Below are positions 53,001 to 61,942 of a stretch of DNA of 64,000 bases, piece after piece. Location: contig NC_090034.1 in the NCBI RefSeq assembly GCF_037176765.1, positions 24,559,375 to 24,623,374 on the forward strand, given 5' to 3'. The notes under the pieces were generated by a model that had not been told where the DNA came from, did no database searches, and was given only the letters and a program-made list of their open reading frames with translations. Origin of the DNA: Anolis sagrei. Its lineage: Eukaryota; Chordata; Lepidosauria; Squamata; Anolidae. The translations under genes and the position numbers were made by a program. Numbering within the stretch: position 1 is the stretch's first letter; each line of letters opens with the position of its first letter.

Positions 53001-55591
53001 CGAGAAAGGCAGGTTAGAAATATCGTAAATAATGAAATAAATAAATGCAGACAATGCTCTCACCCAACAAGCATTCCTTATACCTGCAAAAGGGAGACAG
53101 CTACTGCATCTAATGGTGGTGAGAGGGAGGACTACATAATTACATGCATTTTCTCAGTGGTCCCTTTCTTATTTATAGCCATTCTAGCAATTTCATACAA
53201 ATGTGAGTCACAGGGTACAAACAGCACAAATACACAAATAAATAATGTGAGTAGTGGGACATTACAGGGCAGCTGCTGTGTTGCTAGAGAAGACCTTTTG
53301 GTTTTCCAAACCTCATAGAAAGTTTATCTTTCCTAAAACACTTCTATTGGAAGTTTTTACCACAAGCTTTCCACCTCAAACTGGAAACTCGACAGCTCAG
53401 TGGGATATGTTCTGAATTATACTGGCCAGGAGGGAAAATGGCAATAAAGTAAATGCCAACATGTCACCCCACCTGTTTGAAGAAAGTTGGACTTTGTAAA
53501 TGTGGACAAACCAGTTTGAAATCCTGATTCTAGAATTACACCAATGCTTCCTGTTCTTTTGTTTTTTTCTCATGGGCCAACACAGCAGCTTTTTGTTTGT
53601 TTGTTATAATCAGTGTTGATTGATGTTTTCAGACCAAAACAAAGAAAATACATTTTCTTTTTCAGCGCAACTGCTTGTGCTCATATACATGTTTAGATCA
53701 ATAAATTCATGTCCAAGTCCCATTGTTATTCCCAAATAAAGGAGGCCCACTGAGTTGATGGAATTTACAAAACAGCTGACTTATGTTCCCATTGACTCAA
53801 CTGGTGTATTCTAATTGGGACTAAAAATTAGATTTAGATTCAAATTCACATAATAAACAACTGTAACTGGACATTCTTTAACCAAGTACTAGTCTGAACA
53901 TTAAATAAAATAATCTCCACAATAGAGACTGGCAACACAGAGAACAGAAATAAATAAATAAATAAATAAATAAATAAATTATTCTGAAACCAACCTTGCT
54001 CCTCAAAGGGACTCAGGGAGGGCTACACACAGGCAAACATTCAATGACCTAAATAAATACACACTTACCAAAAATCCAAAGCAATGCAAAATAATAACAA
54101 TAAACTTATAACAAAAGAATTAACAGAAATGAAAACAGAATAAAAATAATCCAATAAGACATAATAACACTAATAACATGAATTAACATTAAAAACATTT
54201 ATCCTGTAAAACAATTAAAATACAATTAGAAATGGCTATTGCAGGTGTTCACTTAAAGTGTACCATAGCTGCCACGAGGTAGAATTAGGTTAGCCAGCGA
54301 TCTAATGGCATTAATTTAAAGTGTCCTAGTCCTCCTCCTCTCCATACGCTTTCAATAGTTTTTTTTAAGAAGAGGAAGGTGGGGGGCATTTTTATCTATT
54401 TAGGTGGGGAGTTCCAGAGACAGGGAGCGATCATGGAGAAGGCCTCCTCTCTCATTCCCACCAGCCATGCTTGAGACAGAGGTGGGACCGAGAATAGGTC
54501 TCCTCTGCTGACCGAGATGTCCTGAACGAGATGTCCTAGATAGGGAGATGCAATCACACAAATAGCCTACCCGAACTGTTTAGAGCTGTATAGGTAATGA
54601 CCAGCACTTTGTATTTAGCCCAGAAGCGGACCGGCAACCAGTGCAGCTGCCGTAGCATGGGAGTCGTTCTCTCCCTGTACGGGCCCCCAGTTAGTAACCT
54701 GGCTGCCAATCTTTGGACTAGATGTAGCTTACAAACGATCTTCAAAGGCAGCCCCACGTAGAGAGTGTTGCAATAGTCCAAACGGGATATGACTAAGGCA
54801 TGGACTACCATGGCCAAGTCTGGTGTCTCAAGGTACGGGTGCAGCTGGCGCTCAAGTTTTAACTGTGCAAAGATGCTCCTGGCCGCTGCCGACACCTAGG
54901 AAAATGAATGTTCACATTTCACTGGGTCCTATAATTAAAGTATTTCAATCCCTTCTAAAAAGGTCATTCCCCATAGCAACTATTTGGCTTCTGACCCTGT
55001 TAACAAATCTGTAGTTATACAAAAAAGGAAAGAAGGACCTGAGGAACAAAACACACTGAACACACTAATCAAAAATGTGTCAATTTATGTCAAATGCACA
55101 AGGGGATTTAGATTTGGGTATTTCTCCAAGAGAAGCTCTTAAATGATTAAAACTAATTTATCAACTAATGAGAAGGCAACCCAAAAGGGATTGTTAAAGA
55201 CTAATTCATAAAACAAGGCAACATCAAACTTCTAAATTCTAACTGGTATGTTTGTTAAAATCATAGCCATTAGTTTATTATTAAAGATTGAATATTCTGA
55301 AAATATGTAAATATAAACCAGCAAATCATCACAGTTACAACTGTAAACTAGGTAAATACAAAACTGAGAAAGAACATGTAAGTCCAACTCTATCATACAT
55401 TGGTTGTGATTAAGAAAGGTATGTATGTCTTTGAAGAAAAATGTATATTAAGAGATGTCCAGTAACAAGAATACAGGTGTCTTTCACTTTGTGTAAAAAC
55501 AGTAACCACCAATGCCTAAATAACACACATAGCCAGAAAATATCTATACATCTATAGGCATAAAGATAAGTGTAAGTAAACGTGAACTTAA

Positions 55592-55633
<42 letters not shown>

Positions 55634-58600
55634 TTTACTGATTTTTAGACCCTGCTTTTAGACTTCCACTCTCTGGAAGTAGGACTCAATGAAATACATA
55701 AATATTTAAATAAAACATTAAAGCATTTTCTACACTGACAATGCACTGCACGTGCATTTCTAGCAAGACCCATGTTTGGCTTATGGTCTGCTAAGACTCC
55801 TAGATATCTTCCACATGTTTTGTTTTCAAGCCAGGTGTTCCCCAACCATATATCTGTGATTTCCTTTTTATTGTCAAAGTGTAGTACTGTACATTTTTCC
55901 TGGCTGAAATTCATTTTGTTAGTTTTGGCCAACCAGCTCTCTAATCTGTGAAGGTCATTTTGAATCCTGACCCTGTCCTCTGGAGTATTAGCAACCTCTC
56001 CTAATTTGGTGTCATGTGCAAATCAGATCAGCATGCCCTCTATTTCATCATCCAAGTCACTGATAAAGATGTTGAATAGCACTGGGCCCAGGGCAGATTC
56101 CTGTAGCCCTCCACTGGTCATTTCTCTGAATGAAGAAAAGCCATTCACTCTGGTTGGTCAGCAATCTATAACAGAATGTAATCTAAGCCACTGCTTCTTA
56201 AACTGTGGGTCCTGACCTCAAATGAGGTCCCTTTGGGTTAATGCTGGGGTCCCAAAATTTTGACAACAGTGGGTTTCTGAACAACACTGAGCTTCAGACA
56301 TTTACAAGAATCCATTGTGCAGTATTTACAAGTGGACTCTGCAAAAGGTGCTTCAGTTGTACTTCTTAAATAGGACCCAGGACCAACACCTCCTAACAGA
56401 CAATTTTGCGGTGGACATTGCTGACCTAATGATAAACAGAGGCAGATGGACCTCTAGGAGGGCGGTCTGTGACTCATTAGCCCAAATCTTAGGAAAAAGA
56501 CCACGGGATATAAGATTGGAGGCCATAACATGGCTGCGGAGGGACTATCAATCTCCTGACCGCTCCTCTCGTCTTCTAATTACACCAGAAGACAACCGAT
56601 GGCTTGGGGAGCTAATGACAATGCAATCTTGTCTAAAGAAATGGGGCATTACCATCAGAAGGGTAGTTGTGGACCCCTTCATTCGCCCCCTCTTTGACAC
56701 CGGGGTGCCTTCTCGTTCTGTTCCATCAGGCCCCCGTGAGAATTCCACAGACAGTTCCCCGGTTAGGGCTCCCCCTCCTGGCTTGTACCAATTCGAGACC
56801 CCATCTGCCCCAGTTGTCCCCTTACAATCAGCCACTCATTCCCGCCCAAGGACACTTCCTTTATTCAGTCCACTCAGTTCCTTTGCTGACTCTCCATCCA
56901 CCCCATCATCGGAAGCATCCCTATCTAACACCCAAGGGAGATTATACTCCAGCCTTACCTCTTCTGAGAGTTGACTAGCCACTGATTCCAACTATGTAGG
57001 GGGGGGGGGGGACCCAGAGGGGGGGGCGCCATTCAGGTCGTGTGGGGGAGGAGATTCATAGGTCACCAACACCCCAGGGAGAAGCGCAACAGAGTTCTTG
57101 CGACCCTGGAGAAGGTAGGAAGTGGTAGGCGCCATGGCAGTCCCCTCGGTCTCAAGGTCCTGCTGATTAATGCCAGATCCGTTAATGGTAAGACCTCTGC
57201 CATCCAGGACCTGATTCTGGATGAGAGAGCGGATCTGGCATGCATCACGGAGACCTGGTTGGACGAGCTGGGGGGAGTAAATCTCACTCAGCTGTGCCCA
57301 CCGGGCTTCGGGGTGCATCAGCAGGCCAGACAGGGGGGGCGGGGAGGAGGGGTCGCAGTGGTCTTTCGGCAATCCATCGCCGTGACTAGATGCGCTGTAC
57401 CGCAAGCATCTGGGTTTGAGTGTGTCCACCTGAGGGTGGGGAACCGTGACAGTCTGGGGTTTCTGCTGGTGTACCGCCCACCCAGCGACCCAGTAGTTTC
57501 CCTGTCTGAGCTAGCGGAAGTGGTCTCTAATTCAGCCCTGGTCTCCCAGCGCTTGGTGGTGCTGGGAGATTTTAACATTCATGCTGAGACCTCTTTATCT
57601 GGCGCAACTCAGGACTTTATGGCCGCCATGACGACCATAGGACTGTCGCAAATTATATCAGGACCCACCCACCAGGCTGGACATACCCTCGACTTAGTTT
57701 TTGTGGCGGACAGTGGAATGATCAGAGTGGAAGAACAAAACATCCTTCCAGTGTCATGGTCTGATCACTATCTGGTCAGTTTTAGACTCACTGCGACCCC
57801 CAACCTTCGCAGGGGTGGAGGACAAATTAAGATGGTCCGCCCCAGGAGACTGATAGATCCAGATGGATTCCTGAGGAATCTTGGGGTTCTTCCTGCCATG
57901 GAGCCTGGCGATCCTGTTGACGTCTTGGTCGACCTTTACAACAAGGAGATGTCCAGGGCGATAAATACGATCGCTCCCGAATGCCCCATCTCGTTGCGTC
58001 ATGACAGGCCGTCTCCCTGGTTCACCGAGGAGTTGGCTGTGATGAAGCACACGAGAAGGAGGCTAGAGCGCAAGTGGAGAAGATCTCGGGACGTGTCTGA
58101 TCAAGCACGGGCTAGAGCCTCTCTTAGGGCATACTCCGTGGCTATACGGGTGGCCAGGGAATCTTTCACGACCACCCGTATAGCGTCTGCAGCAAATAGG
58201 TCATCAGAGCTGTTTCGGGTTGTCGGGGAGCTCCTTCACCCACCTGTGGTGGAGGAGATCTCGGACGATCCAGCAGCTCGGTGTTGCGATTTCGCACACC
58301 ATTTTGCAGGCAAAGTTGCCCAGATACGTCTTGAGCTCGACTCCAATTTCATCGCAGTGCCAGGGGAGGTGACTGAGGCTTCTGCTTGTCAAATTTTGTG
58401 GGATTCTTTTCGGCTTGTTCTTCCTGAGACCGTGGAGGAGGTCCTTGGGGCTGTGAAGGTGACCACTTCGGCCCTAGACCCTTGCCCATCCTGGCTTATT
58501 AAATCTGCCAAGGAGGGGTTGGTTGATTGGTTTGTGTTGATCATTAACGCATCGTTGGAGCAAGGGATTTTTCTATCTAACTTAAAACAGGCTGTGGTTC

Positions 58601-61600
58601 GCCCACTCCTTAAAAAGTCTTCCCTTGACTCTACGGTGCTGAACAATTACAGCCCGATCTCCAACCTCCCTTTTTTGGGTAAGGTGCTGGAGCGGGTGGT
58701 CGCCCTCCAGCTCCAGGGCTTCCTGGATGACATCAATTACCTAGATCAGGCACAGTCTGGTTTCAGGCCTGGTCATGGCACCGAGACAGCCTTGGTCGCC
58801 TTGGTGGATGACCTCCGTAGAGGACTGGACAGGGGGAGTGTGACCCTGCTGGTTCTCTTGGACATCTCAGCGGCTTTCGATACCATTGATCATGGTATCC
58901 TTCTGGGTCGCCTCTCTGGGATGGGTCTCAGGGGCTCGGTTCTGTCGTGGCTCCGGTCCTTCCTGGAGGGACGAACCCAGATGGTGAAGCTGGGAGATAC
59001 CTGCTCGGACCCCTGGCCCTTGACCTGTGGGGTCCCGCAAGGCTCTATTCTATCTCCCATGCTTTTTAACATCTACATGAAACCGCTGGGAGAGGTCATC
59101 CGGAGTTTTGGAGTTGGGTGCCATCTCTACGCAGATGACACACAACTCTACTACTCTTTTCCACCTAATTCCAAGGAGGCCTCTCGGGTGCTAGACGAGT
59201 GCCTGGCTGCTGTGTCTATCTGGATGAGGACGAACAAGCTGAAGATCAATCCTGACAAGACAGAGGTCCTCCTGGTCGATCGTAAACCAGATCGGGGTAT
59301 AGGGTGGCAACCTGTGTTGGACGGGGTTACACTCCCCCTGAAGCCACAGGTCCGTAGCTTGGGAGTCCTCCTGGATTCATCGCTCACGCTTGAGGCTCAG
59401 GCGTCGGCGGTGGCCGGGAGGGCTTTCGCACAACTGAGACTTGTGCGCCAGCTACGACCGTACCTCGCTAAGGCTGATCTGGCCGGGGTGGTCCATGCCT
59501 TAGTCACCTCCAGACTGGATTACTGCAATGCGCTCTACGTGGGGCTGCCCTTGAAAACGGCTCGGAAACTCCAATTGGTCCAACGGGCAGCAGCCAGGAT
59601 GTTAACTGGGACCCACTACAGAGAGAGGTCAACCCTCCTGTTTAAAGAGCTTCACTGGCTGCCGTTTATTTTCCGAGCCCAATTTAAGGTGCAGGTGCTT
59701 ACCTACAAAGCCCTGAACAGTTTGGGACCACCCTACCTGCGTGACCGCATCGCTGTCTACGAACCCACACGTTCACTCCGGTCATCTGGAGAGACCCTGC
59801 TCGTGATCCCGCCCGCGTCACAAGCGCGCTTGGTGGGGACACGAGACAGGGCCTTCTCTGTGGTGGCCCCCCGCCTCTGGAATGCCCTCCCGAAAGACCT
59901 CAAACAAGCCCCTACACTGGCAGTCTTCAGAAAGAATTTGAAAACCTGGCTGTTCCAATGTGCCTTTTCAGACTAGGAACCCCAGTACCAAATCCCAGAA
60001 GCACTTTAGTTAGAACCAAGATCACCGCACACCGCACTTATCCCTCCGACACATCAGCACTTTTAATCCTGTACCCCCACTCTGACCGGCTCAGTTTTAA
60101 TAATGTCTTGTTGTACTGCTATTGTTATTCTTGCTTAACTGTTTTATTTGCTAGGTACTGTATTGTTGTATTGTTGTATTGTGTGGGCTTCGGCCTGTTG
60201 TAAGCCGCATCAAATCCCTTGGGAGATGCTAGCGGGGTACAAATAAAGTTATTATAATAATAATAATAAAATCAGCCTGTTTAGCAAGAGCTGCAAATAC
60301 TGATTTCTGATCAATAAATGTTTGGGTTTTTTATACTTATTCTGTACCAGCTTAGGTATCCAGTGATGCCTGGGATAGATAATTTGTAATACTATTATTA
60401 GAAAAAGCCAGTCTTTGTTTCTGCAAGTGTGTTCCACATCCATCGCTAATAGGATTCGCAGTGGTCTCTGGTGGATGTGGGTGTATGTACTGCAACTCTC
60501 ATCAGCCATACTATCCCAACCCAAACACCACCAGGACTTAAAGTTGGTTTTTGGGGGTCTATGTGCCAAGTTTGATCCAGATCTATTGTTGGCGGAAGTT
60601 ACAGCGCTCTCTGGAGCCATTTGGGAAAATACATACATACAAACATAGATATATACATACACTCACTTTCATTATAGACTAGCTTAGGTATCCAACATAT
60701 GAGGATCAAAGTTAACACAAAAGAAAGAAATTTCCAAATGGCATAGAACCCCCCCCCCCCCCGCCCTTCAATTAGCTCACATAATGGGAAATATTTCAAA
60801 CAAGCCTTGCCATAATTGTGAGGGAATAGGTTCATTATCCCACATGTGGTGGGATTATAGAAAAAATCAGAACTATTATAATAAAATAATATATGTAATG
60901 GAAGAAATAATAGGGAAAGAATCAAAGTTGGATAAAGCCAGATTCATGTTTCTCACTATAGAGGCAAAGGAAAATAACAATAATTAGACAGAAATCCTAA
61001 AATATATGACAGCCACAATACAGGCTATGGAAAGACAATACAAGAAGGGATTTAGAAACTTGGTGGGCTTATCTATCGAAATATATAATCAATGATGTCA
61101 TTAATCAAAGGAAAAACAAGTATATAAATAGTCATACAAAACAAGACTGGTACAGGAAATGGCCTATTCTAATCAACAAAATAAATGGAGATGATAGATA
61201 TAGCATTTTGAACCAGGCTTTCCACACAGTTAAATTGATGCAATGACACCATTTAAAATTGCTGTTCCAGGAGGGTGGGGGGAATGGGGGGGGGAGGGTA
61301 TGGGTAATGGGTGGCACACATCTAAGGAATGTATAAAGTGTCATATAAGGAAATTTTACTTTTGGAATAATATATACTGAAATAAGACTTGCATGGCAAA
61401 AGTTTGTTAATTGATGGGATGTATCAAATAATAATAAAAAAGCTTAGGACCCGGCAATGCCCAGGTTAGGTTTATAACCATAACCATAAAAAGAATCATT
61501 GCTGGGTTTTGGATTTTCAGAATAGACCCATTAGAAAAAAGTATAAAAATATGAGTAAACTATAACTTTCATCATCATCTGTCATTTTTCCAACCCTACC

Positions 61601-61905
61601 AGTATTCAAAGTTGGTCATGTTGGGTCTGCGTACAATGTTTAGTCCAGAGTCACTGTCTTTTATGTCTACACTGTCCTTTGATTGTGGGTGCACAGTAAC
61701 TCCCAAAATAATGTGTGTGTGTGTGTGTGTATACACAGTATATAGTTATATTACTATAGTAATATTGAGTCTGACAGGAGAAAGGTGGAACAGAAATTCC
61801 CAAAATAAAGAAATAAAATATTGTAAAAATAATAATGTAATGATAATATACTTGATTTATATATAGTAATAATATATTGCAATAATAGATATATAATAAT
61901 TGTTA

Positions 61906-61942
<37 letters not shown>

